Made by a program: the position numbers and the translations under genes. A stretch of 64,000 nt of DNA, taken from contig NC_089242.1 in the NCBI RefSeq assembly GCF_000512585.2, positions 3,534,001-3,598,000 of the forward strand, in the 5' to 3' direction. This document shows, piece by piece, positions 22,764 through 34,322 of this stretch. The stretch comes from Kwoniella bestiolae CBS 10118. Its lineage: Eukaryota > Basidiomycota > Tremellomycetes > Tremellales > Cryptococcaceae. The notes under the pieces were generated by a model. It saw only the letters and a program-made list of their open reading frames with translations, did no database searches and was not told the origin of the DNA. Positions within the stretch are counted from its first letter, which is position 1, and each line of letters starts with the position of its first letter.

Positions 22764-24658
22764 GTTTTCTGTCGTTCTGCCCCTCGTACCAGCGCAGACG
22801 CTGATATTTGTCAATCATGTCTTCAGATCACGACCACGTGAATTATGCGGTGTAGCAGATCAGTCTTGAGTTGTTTTGCAAGTATACTGCGACTCGTGTA
22901 TAAATAGATTAGAGAGGTTGTACTGTATATTTTTCATTGCATTGTCCCATCGCCCATTGTTTCATAGGACCATATCATACTGGTTTTTGATTCTTCCCTC
23001 TTTGTGTTTTGATTTGAGCATAGCAATAAGACATTCATAGTACAATGCATTTATCATGGTTTTAAGAATTGATTAACCATGGTACCACACGAAGGAGATA
23101 CTCTGCCCCTGCATCACCTCCGTTGCATGCTTACTTAAGCCTCTCGGTGTGTCCGTATGCATGCATATCAAGTAATACGTACAGTACTTGTATTGGATGA
23201 GATCAAATCAAATCGATCACACCGAAAACCGAGAACAATCAAGATGTTACGAGTAATCGAAAACATGAAACCATGAAACGCGCTTTGACCTCCTTGTGCG
23301 GATGTAGGGTCTCGGGTAGTATACCTGTTATTCCGAAACACTTGGTATCATTGTACTCGTACATGTTCATGTGTGTAATCACGCTTTGATCCTTTCCCGC
23401 CTCGGTCCAGGTACATACATGGCAGGGGGCAATGCGATGTTTGATGGACAATGAAGGTTAGTGGGATGGGAGAGACGGGAGGTGAAGGGTCCGTGCATGG
23501 CACTGGTCAGTCAGGTATGATCTGAATGAAGTTTGATGAGGGTGGGATATGACTTGATGGGAGAATAATGAAGTCTGATAAAGAGCAGATGATACGTTTC
23601 ATATCCATCTCTTATCCCATATGCTGCTCAATCGCTTCTCACCCCGTACCACCCATCACCCATCTGGATTGGAGTACAGTACTTTGCTCCTTTCTACTTT
23701 GTTGGATGTCTAGAATATAGGCAAAAAGGTACTGGTCCTACGCCCTCGAGTGTATGTATGCCTGTAGGCACTAGTTCATTATGAGAAGAGGCACAACCAA
23801 AAGTTTGGCTTGGCTTTCATCCTGCCCCATCCTTTATGAAACCCTCGCACAGACCTGCTCGCACCTCCTTTACCACCATCAAACATCAAACACACGCCAG
23901 ACCCACTCTGGATCTTTTGATTCAGTGTAACTAGTACGGCACTGGACCCAAAGGAATTGATCAGCGATGTATGACTGATGGTGAATGGGAATATGTGCGT
24001 ATAAATCAAGGTATCTGATGCGAGCATTGTACTTGTCGACACAGCCTGTGCCAGAGGAGGCAAGGGCCAAGAGGCTTGAGTTGATGGACTTGAGTTGATG
24101 GATGACTCAGGTATCCGAGCTGAGGTGCATGTCGGATGATGATGCATTCATTCTTGTGTGTACAAAGGGCAAAAGGGGGGTTTCATCATCACATACCCTC
24201 TCTCCCTCTCTCTCTCCGGACCGTATGGGTATGTGATGGCAAGTCAAGTCAAGAGGTTGTGCGTCTGTGTGTTTCCTCCTTCTTTCCACAGGTTGGGCAG
24301 GCTCTCCTTGATCGTATGTTATTCGGTATGAATGATCCTTTACATATATATCAATAACAAAGAGATCCCACCCCCCTTTTCATTCTTTTCATTCTCTTTT
24401 TCCCATACCATATCGAGTACATCTCCATAAGATAGTAAAGGATCATCATCTGTTCCCTATAATCAACTTTAGACATTCATTTGAACCCATCTTGGATCCA
24501 AATATCCCTTATACCTCTCTCTTCCTCTCGTCAGCTTCATCCCCTCACCTCTTATCATCCACAACTCATAAAGCACAATAACCCCATCATCAACCCCCGT
24601 CAACCTCAACACAGACAAACCATCTTGATCTCCCCTCACACCAAAAACCAAATTCACA
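22764..24658. other. Gene-poor 1.9-kb stretch
   Basis: No ORF here shows splice-consistent coding character on either strand. A CT-rich microsatellite is at about 24187-24217 and several T-rich tracts precede the CPL1-like gene. The right end is presumably the promoter and 5' UTR of that gene. A non-coding transcript is possible but cannot be shown from sequence. Confidence 0.4.
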
Positions 24659-25499
24659 ATGTTATTCACCAAATTCATCACCCTCTCTGTCCTTTCCTTA
24701 TCCACCTTCGTCCTCGCTCTACCCACACCAACGATAAACGACCAAGAAGGCTTGGCCAAAAGATGGCACGCGGACCATCAGCGATATCACCCATCTGCCG
24801 ACGAGAGCGCTAGACCCTCCCCCTCTGCTAGTGGTATCGTCAGACGAAAAATTGTGAGTTCATTTTTATTCGAGATGTTATCAGCTCGGACTCCTTTGTC
24901 ATACACCAATATATGTCTTTGGCTGGAGCTGGAGCTGATGTCGTTGGATGAGGACAGCAGGCACCCATCTTCACCGGACCAGTCGTACTAGGTTCAGGCG
25001 AAGATCTGACCCGATGTCTCTCTCAACAAATCGCTTGTCCCATCTCGCCTATGACTTCCTTCGAGTTGCAGAGTGCATCGGCGGATACTCCGTATGAATG
25101 GTATGTTATCTTCACAAATCCTTTCTTCCTTCTCGCATGTGATTCAAGTGGGATCAGCTGACAGTCCTAATTAGTATCTCACCTAAAGAAGATCTATATT
25201 CTTGTGGTGGATGTGCTACTCTCGGGTAAGTACATGGTTCTTCATTACAGACTCCATATGCTGATTAGATGAGATACATAGTACCGGTCAAGACTGTACC
25301 GCCATTCCAGGAGTATTATCAGTATCATGTGCCATCGGACAATGTAATGGTGAGTGGTCCTCTCTCTTTCATCGAAACCAGAACCATCTGTGCTAATCCG
25401 TCGCTATCACTCACAGTCCACTCATGTAAAGCCGGATTCACCTTATCATCAGACGGTGTATGTCTACCCAGCATCGTAGACTACACCCCTCGTCCATAG
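24659..25499 (+). CDS. Secreted Cys-rich protein with CPL1-like domain
   Basis: The start MLFTKFITLSVLSLSTFVLA is a clear signal peptide with likely cleavage after VLALP. A short basic linker (SGIVRRK) precedes the Cys-rich domain. The domain shows CLSQQIACPISP, YECISPKEDLYSCGGCATLG, GQDCTAIPG, CAIGQCNVHSCKAGF and GVCLP, the spacing of the basidiomycete CPL1-like family. The protein ends VDYTPRP. CPL1 in Cryptococcus is a secreted, capsule-linked protein; other members have unknown roles. Five exons; the mature protein is about 150 residues. Confidence is high for the family, low for a specific function. Confidence 0.85.
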
Positions 25500-25648
25500 G
25501 TATTTAGGGTATCTCAGTACAGGTGATAGGTCATCGATTATCGAAAGGACAATAGGTTTTCTCTTCTTATACTAAGAACCAAATAATTCTAGTCTTGCTA
25601 TAGCTATAGTATGAACTTGCGGATAAAATATTGGACAATAATTTAATT

Positions 25649-25672
25649 TCTTTTCTTTTCTTTTCTTTTCTT
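25649..25672. repeat. (TTTTC)n microsatellite
   Basis: Four to five tandem TTTTC/TTCTT units lie downstream of the CPL1-like stop in otherwise AT-rich sequence. The surrounding 25500-26194 region holds only 3' and 5' untranslated sequence as far as I can see. Confidence 0.7.
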
Positions 25673-26194
25673 TGCTTTCGCTTCTTGCAGCAGCAACCAT
25701 GTTGACATAGTTGTTTTGAATGCTTTTATATGGGTATATAGAGATATGCTATGTCTTTATGAAGACGAAACCATATGAATATATGAATGGACAATCAAAA
25801 GAGTATATATATCCGATGTGAGAGAGGAGCTCAGTCGGGGATGATCAGACAATTAAATTAAATGAGGTTACCAGATTAAGTCCGTTGCAACTCGGTGATC
25901 GTGCCGACAGTCCGAAACTAAACCATGTATATGTGTATGCATCGGAATTGAATTGCCCCCGTTACGGTAAGTAGTAAATGGTGCAATCAGAAAAACGAGG
26001 TATCAACGACGAATAAGAATATCTTATCAACCTATCAACCTCGTTTAGATAATCATTCTGTCATTCGGTTCAATTGCTTCTGTCTCTTCGCTCCATCCAT
26101 CTTGGTCTTTGTCTGGGTTTAGAGTCTTGCATCGTCGGATCATCATAGAAACATAGAATAATACAGTAGAACAAATACATAAATAGCCATCAAA

Positions 26195-28140
26195 ATGTCC
26201 GCAGCAGCCGCTAACACCAAACCCGTCGCTGAGCTGAAAAAGCCAATCCGTGAGTGGACCAGTAGTGACTGGTCGTGTGCTCACACCGTCACACCTTCTA
26301 TACCTGTCATATGCTGATGATATTTCCGTATTAGCTTTGCCCTTCGCATACACCTTTGCATCCGGTGCTATTGCAGGTGAGTCCACTCCTTATTCGGTTT
26401 GACGAGTTAGTTGTCCTAAGCTGATTGCCTTGACGGGTGAATAGGATGTACCGAATTGTTGGTTAGTATCTGTCTCTACACGTGAAGGTGAAGCAGCAGG
26501 ACAGTCGGATTTACTGATGTTACTTGTCCCATAGCTCCTATACCCCCTTGATGTGGTCAAGACGAGACAACAGCTCGATACTGCCAAGACCAGTACTGGT
26601 ATGGTACAGACCTTCAAGAACATCGTAGCTCAGGAAGGGTGAGTGTATCATGCTACCTCATATATATAGATACTCCTGAGGGGTATATACACGTGAAAAG
26701 CGTGTTATCTGTTCAAGAGGAACGGAAGCGCAGAGCTGACACCTTTCCGTTCTTTCACGCTCATAGCCCAGGTAGATTGTACAGAGGTATCTTACCTCCT
26801 CTTTTCATGGAAGCGCCCAAACGAGCTGTAAAGTGTGAGTGGTGACTTTCTCATTGTGATCCTTACCCAATATGGTCTTTGTGCTGATGGATCCTTCATC
26901 CCGTGTTTACCCATGTAGTCGCTGGTAACTGTAAGTCTCCCCATTTCTGAGCGAGAACCAGACTTCACGTGTGCTGAATTCCAAATCATCACTCAGCATC
27001 ATGGGGAGCTGTATTCACCAACAACGGTCAACGAAAGAACACCCAATCCCTTGCCATCCTCACGGGATGTTTCGCAGGTGCTACCGAGTCTTTCGTCGTT
27101 ACTCCCTTTGAATTAGTCAAGATCAGATTACAAGACAAGAACTCTAGTTTCAAGGGACCATTGGATGTTGTTAAGCACAGTTTCAAGACTAGTGGACCAT
27201 TGGGGTGAGTGTGACAATCCAGCGACGTCGGAGTCGGAGGAAATGGGAGGTGCAACAGGTGTGAAGTCAAAGAGGACCCAGAGGGATCGCTGCATCCAAG
27301 TCGAAGGGGGCGCTGAGCGGGGCTGGGAGGGATGAAAGGGGCAAGGAAGCCGGGCGAAGGGTGTACATCAGATGAAGGTCATATCATGTACCTGCCGCAA
27401 GATGCTGACATGATTTTACCATCTCACAGTCTATACCAAGGTATGGAAGCTACCTTCTGGAGACATTGGTGGTGGAACGGTGGTTACTTCGGTGCCATCT
27501 TCGGTGTCAAGAGCCAATTGCCCAAGGCTACTGTGAGTGTGATATAGCACGCTTATGTTGTGGACACTGATGAAAAGCTGTTAAATCTGTCATCGCCGTT
27601 CCAGGACAAGAAGGGCGAGCTTTTGAACAACCTGGTCGCTGGTACTATTGGTGGCTTCGTCGGTACTGCTTTGAACACACCTTGTGAGTTAACCGTATCT
27701 ATATGATTTGTCCAGTGCACCAGAAGGCAGCTTGCTGATCATCCTCCGCCATGCAGTCGATGTCGTCAAGTCTAGAATCCAGTTACACGGCACGGGAGAA
27801 TGGTATGTGTTGACACCTTAGATTGCTCTTTCTTTCCTCTCCGAGACTGTTCTTGCGAATGCTGACGAATCACGTCTCATTCTCAGGACCTACCCCGCTC
27901 TCATCAAGGTAGCGCAAACTGAAGGTTTGGGTGCTTTGTACAAGGGTTTCGCTCCCAAGGTATTGCGTCTTGCTCCCGGAGGTGGTGTCTTATTGTTGGG
28001 TGAGTTATCATCATTATTTCGCTATCAGCCTCAATCCCAGACCGCCCATCAGCGCACTCAGCTAATGTATCTGTGACTTTGCAGTGGTCGAGGCTCTATC
28101 TACTGTATTCAGGGGTTATCTCGGTCCTCCTTACATCTAA
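26195..28140 (+). CDS. Mitochondrial 2-oxodicarboxylate carrier (ODC1/ODC2-like)
   Basis: The protein starts MSAAAANTKPVAELKKPIPL and has three mitochondrial-carrier repeats. The signature P-x-[DE]-x-x-[KR] appears as YPLDVVKTRQQ, TPFELVKIRLQ and TPFDVVKSRIQ. Substrate-site landmarks such as RLYRGILPPLFMEAPKRAVKF and the WWWNGGYFG stretch match the yeast Odc family, which exchanges 2-oxoadipate and 2-oxoglutarate across the inner membrane (lysine metabolism, 2-oxoglutarate export). It ends VFRGYLGPPYI. Nine or so introns interrupt a normal-length (about 300 residues) carrier with no frame break. Confidence 0.92.
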
Positions 28141-28373
28141 TCGGATCTACCTATGCATCGGAACTCAAGGGATCTGGGAAAGCTTCGAACGTTCAATGAG
28201 TACTGATTCTTACCCGCAGGGACGCAGACAAAAATATCGATACATGATTCAGATCTGACTATAAGACTAAGCTAATGATACAGCTTCACACTTCTCGATT
28301 GTCCTTTTTCCTTTTTCACTTCCAACTTTCGTTTGATACTAGACGATCCAGTCACAGCGGAGTGACGCCCAAT

Positions 28374-29620
28374 CTAGGCAACTACGACATAACCAATAGC
28401 AAAGTTCTGCTTATCAGGGATAGGTCCCCCACCTTCAAAGTTGGTAGCTACCAAGATGGAAGTACCGTTGATACCCTGGGGCAAAGTGGTCGTACCCATC
28501 CCATCGCCATTCTGAGTAAGAGGTTGAGGGATCGAGTAGACATCGCCCAAGAAAGTGATGTGCACATCTTCGCCTAAGTAAACGGACGACGAATCCCACA
28601 TAATGGAGATTTCGTCACCTGGGCTGTGGGGGGTCGAACCGCTCGTGAAGTTGGCCATGAGAGGTGGGATCTTGTGGAATTTGATTGGTGGGTTGGACGA
28701 GGGGCAGTTCAAGAAGGGCGCTGCGAGCGAGTAGGCCTGGGAGGCGGTTAAGGGGGTATCGAAGTTGACCGCTAATTGGGTAAAACCTCATCAGTTGACG
28801 TTGACCGGGAGATGAAGGAGAGGATAAGAGAGAGCTTACCATTGAAATAGTCAAGACCCAAGTATTGTCTCAACAAGGAGTTCTGTCTCGCCTCATTACC
28901 AATGATGGCACCTCCCGTTTGTCTAGAAGGACTATCGGTGAGGTCTAATCAGGAAGAATGACTGGTCAACAACGAAAGGGGTTCCCGATCGAGAGAAGAC
29001 GGGGGTCACTCACTCGCAATACCTCCGATGAAAGCTCCTTCACCTACTGTAGTAACTACCTGACCGACAGCGAGAAGATCGTACGGTGTGGTCACTGGGA
29101 AAGTGTATGTGCAGTTCTCGAAACCTTCGCCTGCGGCTTCACTAAGAAATGCAGAGAGATCAAATCAGCATTAAGTCCTTCGTTTTGATATTTCAACTCG
29201 AGACTGAGGTAGGGTGTGATGGCGAAACACGAGGTGTCAGACAAAGGGAAGGGGAGGGATTAAACTCACTTGAGTACAGTGAAATGAGCGATCTCCTGAT
29301 CTCTGAACAATTCAAGGTATTGCCTGAACCCCTGATATCCCGCATTGTTGAAATCATCGTCTGTGAAATTCTTGAGACCTTGGTTCCAGTAGTTCAACTC
29401 GAGTGATTCGAGGTTCCGAGCAAGGTTGATACTGTTCGGGTGTAGCAGGTGTAGAGGGTTAGCATGTTAATTGTGGTGGATTGAAGTAAAAGGCCACTCA
29501 CATCTCAAAGTCCAGACCTTGTAGATTGGCTCTCTTCCATTTGCTCGATCTGACAATTGGGTTGGCGGATGCGGTCCCTGCGAGGGCGAGGGTGAGGGCG
29601 AGAGCTGATGATGTCTTCAT
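28374..29620 (-). CDS. Rds1-like secreted ferritin-like-domain protein
   Basis: The start MKTSSALALTLALAGTASAN is a signal peptide. The helical part (LESLELNYWNQGLKNFTDDD, YLELFRDQEIAHFTVLK) shows the E...ExxH pattern of the ferritin-like DUF (Rds1 / late-sexual-development family). Downstream sequence (IIGNEARQNSLLRQYLG) supplies a second ExxxQ helix. A beta-rich C-terminus ends NFAIGYVVVA. In fission yeast rds1 is stress- and starvation-regulated; the molecular function is unknown. Potential N-glycosylation sites (NFT, NCT, NGT) fit secretion. About five introns. The promoter has a TATA box at 29698-29705. Confidence 0.85.
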
Positions 29621-29697
29621 TGTTATTGTTTGCTATTCGTGGATAATGAAAGAATGATTAGTTGATCGGATAGACAGGCAAGTGAACAGGAAGATGC

Positions 29698-29705
29698 CTT
29701 ATATA
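29698..29705 (-). promoter_or_regulatory. TATA box of the Rds1-like gene
   Basis: On the minus strand this reads TATATAAG, 78 bp upstream of the start codon, a normal TATA position for a short fungal 5' UTR. Confidence 0.55.
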
Positions 29706-32086
29706 CTCTGTACGAGATATGCATCTTGACTTGTTGAGATGGGTGCTATGTCAGATGTCAGATCGAGAGTGTACATGAGCATGAACATGAGCACAGCGTC
29801 ATCGTACGTCAGCGGTCTGACGAAGATGTACTGCATGGACCATGACTCAAACATGAGATGAATCAACGATCGCACAACATGGAGATTACGAACACCTAGC
29901 TTAGTACCTCTGGTTCCAGTAAGCATAGCATACTCGATCGGGGATGTATCGCATCAACATGAGCTGTATACGGTAAGTCTTCATTGCTTATGACCAAACC
30001 AGTGAAGCTAAGACCACTCGTACAGGTTAGTACCTCACACCGTTTGTCATGACATTCGATGTCTCGGCAAAACCGGCTTCCGGATCAAACAGTACATAGG
30101 ATTGTTACTATCTTTAGAAATGTTGACCGAAAATATCTGGGCGATGACATCTGTCTGATGGGCCTCCACTGGGGCAACGATCGATCGAGATGGGCAAATA
30201 CTGGAATACTGGAGAGTGAAGGAGGAGCAGGCTTGTAGAGCGTGCTTTCCACGTTCTGAGATCGTGGCATGTGACCGCATCACAGAGATGGAGACTTATG
30301 ATCTTGCCTCCCACTTGTTATTTGGCGCCAGACACGTTGATTGAGAATGTCGCAGATACATAGTGGGGCGGGGAACAGTCGGTAGATACGTGGCAGTGAG
30401 ATGTACAGGAAGTCTCAAGTGCGGTTCCGAGGTGAATCAAATCTGCGAGCTATATACAAAACTACTCCCGACTGCTTCGCGAATGAGATTGCGGGTTTAT
30501 AACAGAACAACGAGGATAGAGAGGTTGCTCTTACAATCGACCTCGACTAGACATGTTCGAGGGAATATTACACAGGCCATGCCCATAACCATAAAGAGGG
30601 GACGGGAAGGACAGCTCGGACTCGAACAACAGCGACAATCCAAGTCTGTCCCATCAAACCAGGATCCAGACCAAAAACCAAATGACAAATTGAGACATCG
30701 CAAACCCCCAGCAAGTGCTTTGTATTTGGTTTTTCACCTCTGCGAATTTGGTATGACTCGCTGCCATCCCAAATGTTTCGTACTTTGGCCGACCAAAAAA
30801 AAAACCAAAAAGCTGGCAGAAATTACGAATCCCGTTGGTGGTGGTCTGATTCAGCGCAGCGGGGCATCGAGGGAACCCAGTCTGGAGATGCAGGAGCCCT
30901 CTGGTTTTCCGACATCGGAGTGGAGGGGATGGCATATTCTCGTAATTTGATTATGTACGACTCCCCTCGACCTGAGTTAAGTGAGACCTAGATCTCGTGA
31001 TTCGTTGTTTCGTACCACAGCAGGCACGTTACGAGGTGAATCCTTAATTCTGTCGCAAAGTGAGTTTGCTCTGTAGTGCGAGGAGTGCGATTACATCGGG
31101 ACGATCAAAAGAGTGCGTGCCGTATAGTACGAATTTGGAATGATGAAGTGCGCTGGAACCCCGTTTTAATTTCTAATTAATTTTACTCTGCTGAGCTAAA
31201 ACACAGATACGATTTTTGGAACACTCCACTAGCCTGGTCAGCTGACTGCACTATACAAAATTGAATCATGAAGACTCTGGTCATTGATGAGTGCATCACG
31301 GTTCGTTGGAGTTGTCTCTCATAGTGCTCAACACCTCTCTGATCGTCGACAGACTGTACAGATCGCTTCCTGAGACTGTAGCCTGATGGGATCTAGGGAG
31401 ATAGATTGATCGGTTTCAGTGCATGGGAACAGAAGCCGGCGGTAACGAATTACTGGAAATAGGTGTTTTTCCTTGTTTTTTTACCTCTCTGGGTAACTGC
31501 GACTCGATCGGAGGGTAAAACAATAACCGAAAAACCAAATTTCAAGCGAAGTCGTAGACATCTTTTTGGTTTTTTCACTCTGAATACGTACTTGACGCAT
31601 CGTACCCCGGCGGCATTCCCGTTTTAATCCTTTTGGACAAGGTGGAGTGACGAAATGACCAATACCTCGCTAAAGCAGATGCCGCAAGTCCTTGGAACGT
31701 ACGTTACACCCTCCCCGTTCCTTTGACCTCAACTCTTGCCCCAGGAAATGTGAATCCGCCGGGAGATCGACGCCTCCGACCTCATCTAGCGGTACCTTTT
31801 CACTTTTCACCCCCTTGCCAAGTTTTATTTTTACATACTCCCGCTGAGACATCCTCTGATCTGCCTCCCGAAGCGAAATATCTTGCTGTTCCTCAGGTGA
31901 ACCGGCCCCAAATGGTTCCTGGAAAGGGAAGCTAGGGATAGACGAGAAGAAGAGCTAGACAATTGTGGGTAACGTCTTGACGTTCCTTGCCCCATGGGTC
32001 TTCAGCTGGCGCGATCTCCGGCAAACTGGGGACCATGAGGGGGTATCGTCCTCTTTTCTCGAGATGATCCACTGAGAAAAAGAAGG
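29706..32086. promoter_or_regulatory. Long divergent regulatory region with repeated TTTGGTTTTT motifs
   Basis: About 2.4 kb without a supported gene separates the Rds1-like gene and the sugar transporter. A motif close to TTTGGTTTTTCACCTCTG recurs at about 30727 and 31564, with a looser copy near 31475. The reverse-oriented form CRAAAAACCAAAT occurs near 30670 and 31528. A shared CCCGTTTTAAT occurs near 31160 and 31618. The unusual length and internal repetition suggest an extended upstream control region, most likely for the transporter. Confidence 0.4.
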
Positions 32087-32094
32087 TATAAATA
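32087..32094 (+). promoter_or_regulatory. TATA box of the sugar transporter
   Basis: TATAAATA lies 135 bp upstream of the ATG in a pyrimidine-rich promoter, followed by CT-rich 5' UTR. This is an unusually clean consensus for the window and fits strong, regulated expression. Confidence 0.6.
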
Positions 32095-32221
32095 GGGGGG
32101 ATTTGTATTCTTCGAATTCTAATTTCTCTTCCCCACAAATCCTCTTCATCCTCATTTAACTACCTCCCTCCCTCATAGTAAATCTTCCTTTAACCCCTTT
32201 TACCTATAACCAACAGCAACA

Positions 32222-33878
32222 ATGGCCGGTGGTGCAGTAGTCGCAGGCGGCAGTGGTGGTAACCCACTCCGACACGGTTTCATCAGGAGAGAGTACCGTG
32301 AGTAGTACCTCCTCAGATCCGCATTCTCCATACTGCTGCTGATTTCAACCGCCTCCACAGTCTGGGCTTTCATCCTCGTCACCTCCCTTTTCTTCTTGTG
32401 GGGTTTCGCCTACGGTCTCCTTGATGTGCTCAACAAGCACTTCCAAAACGTCTTGGGTATCACCAAGCTTCAATCAACTGGTCTTCAGGTCGCTTATTTC
32501 GGTATTGGTTACTTTGCGTGAGTGGCATTCGATCCGATCCATCCTACCTCTATATCCACTGACTGTAATATCTTCAACAGTTTCTCCCCTGTCGCCGGTG
32601 AAGTGTTGAAACGACGAGGATACAAGACGGCCATCGTCATGGGTCTCTCTCTCTACTCCTTGGGTGCGATCTTGTTCTGGCCCGTCGCCAAATTCTCCGT
32701 CAACACCAAGAACCCTCAAGCGATTTTCGGCGGTTTCGTCATCTGTACCGCTGTGATTGCCTGTGGTCTCGCTACCCTCGAAGTCGCTGCCAACTCTTAC
32801 GTCTCCGTCATGCCCCCTCACAACGTTGCCAACTTCCGACTACAATTCTCCCAATCTTTCAACGGTGTCGCTTCTTTCACTGGGCCCTTGATCGCTTCCA
32901 AGTACTTCTTCTCTGAGGAGAACAAGAACAACCTCAACAACGTTCAATGGGTCTATCTCGCCGTATCCGGTATGGGTATGCTCGTCGCCCTCGCTTTCAT
33001 CCTCACCAAGCTTCCCGAAGTATCCGAAGAAGCCCTTCAAGCCGAAGCTGAGGCTCTCGCCGAGTCCCAGGGTGCCGACACCAAAGCCGCCCAACCTTTC
33101 TACAAGCAATACCGAGCCATCACCGGATTCGTCGCTCAGTTCCTCTACGTCGGTGCTCAAGTTACCATTGGATCTTTCTTCCTCAACTACACCGCTGAGA
33201 ACGCCCACATCGCCGATTCAAAGGGTTCTCAATTGCTCTCCTACGCCCTCATCATCTTCACCGTCGGTCGATTCGTCGGAACCGCCCTCCTCGCTGTCAT
33301 CTCCGCCCCAGTCCTCCTCTGCATCTACGCCGTCATGTGCGCCTTGCTATCCCTCCTCATCGGTTCTCTTCACGGAATGAGCGGTGTCATCTGCTTGATG
33401 TTGGTCATGTTCTTCGAGTCCATCATGTACCCATGTATCTTCGTCTTGGGTACCTCTGGTCTCGGTCGACACACCCGACGAGCTGCTGCCTTGCTTGTTG
33501 TGAGTGCTTCTCTTCTTTCTTCAGCGACAATGAGCATATGCTGATGAGTCATTCCTACTGTAGATGGGTGTCAGTGGTGGTGCCGTCTTCCCTCCTATCC
33601 AAGGAGCTATCGCCGATAAATTCAGCACTCGAACCTCTTACTACCTCGTCGTCCCCTGTTTCATCTACATCGCTCTCTGGGCCGTCTACATCTGGAACCA
33701 AGATGGCCGACGATTCGGTGTACCCGCCACCAGCGACATCGAACGAGAAGTCGAGGCTGCCGCTGGCGGTGTCGTACCTGGTGCTGCTGTAGGTGCTCTC
33801 GGATACGCTCCCAGAGGAGAGGAGGAGATGTACGAGTCAGCCGAGAAGGACCAAATCGAGAGAATCGAGAAGGCTTAA
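32222..33878 (+). CDS. L-fucose permease (FucP/FHS)-type MFS sugar:H+ symporter
   Basis: The protein starts MAGGAVVAGGSGGNPLRHGF and then FILVTSLFFLWGFAYGLLDV, the first helix typical of FHS-family sugar symporters, with HFQNVLGIT after it. Further hallmarks are GYFAFSPVAGEVLKRRGYK, AANSYVSVM, RLQFSQSFNGVASFTGP and GSFFLNYTAE. The second half includes FFESIMYPCIFVLGTSGLGR and GGAVFPPIQG. About 12 membrane segments; the cytosolic tail is acidic. Bacterial FucP imports L-fucose; fungal relatives take up several monosaccharides, so the substrate is open. Only three introns, and codons are strongly biased to C/T-ending preferred forms, unlike most neighbours, implying high expression. Confidence 0.9.
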
Positions 33879-34322
33879 ATCTCTCGCTGAGCTATTCAAC
33901 TTTCTCTATCTATTTTATATCGGATAGGGTCCCTTCGCAACTCGAAATGGAAAAATAACGGAATTCTGGGTTACAAACGTATCAGTTTTTACTCGCTTGA
34001 ATAGTTATATGTAGCTTTGTTATCAGTTATATGCATTATGTCGATAGTCACACTCATGGGTCAATAATTCAAACTTTGCGCAATGAATGAAGTTGCTGAG
34101 TTACTCATATGGCCATTAGATCTGACTAGCCTCATGAATGCGCAGATTCTCGCCTTACTTGTTCATGATGGTAGTCTCGTTCAAGAAGCATAATAAAGTG
34201 TTATCCTCTCAACACGCCACAGAACTTAGCGGGATGTATTAATCGCTACATGCATACTGATAGACGGATCTTCCTACAAAACAAAATACCGATACTTCTA
34301 AACCTCGACAGTCTGCCAGCAC
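33879..34322. other. Convergent intergenic region
   Basis: About 440 bp of AT-rich 3' flanking sequence between the sugar transporter and the LEA-like gene. Nothing beyond untranslated regions is recognised. Confidence 0.5.

Noticed and set aside
23779..24147. 122-codon minus-strand frame in the gene-poor stretch
   Set aside because: No domain, biased composition and no neighbouring exons; insufficient support.
30363..30950. 195-codon open frame on the plus strand in the long promoter region
   Set aside because: It has no ATG at its start, no recognisable domain, unusual composition and poly-A tracts inside, so it is most likely chance.
29621..32221. Transposon or retroelement remnant
   Set aside because: I looked for terminal inverted or long direct repeats and polymerase/transposase motifs in this gene-free stretch and found none.
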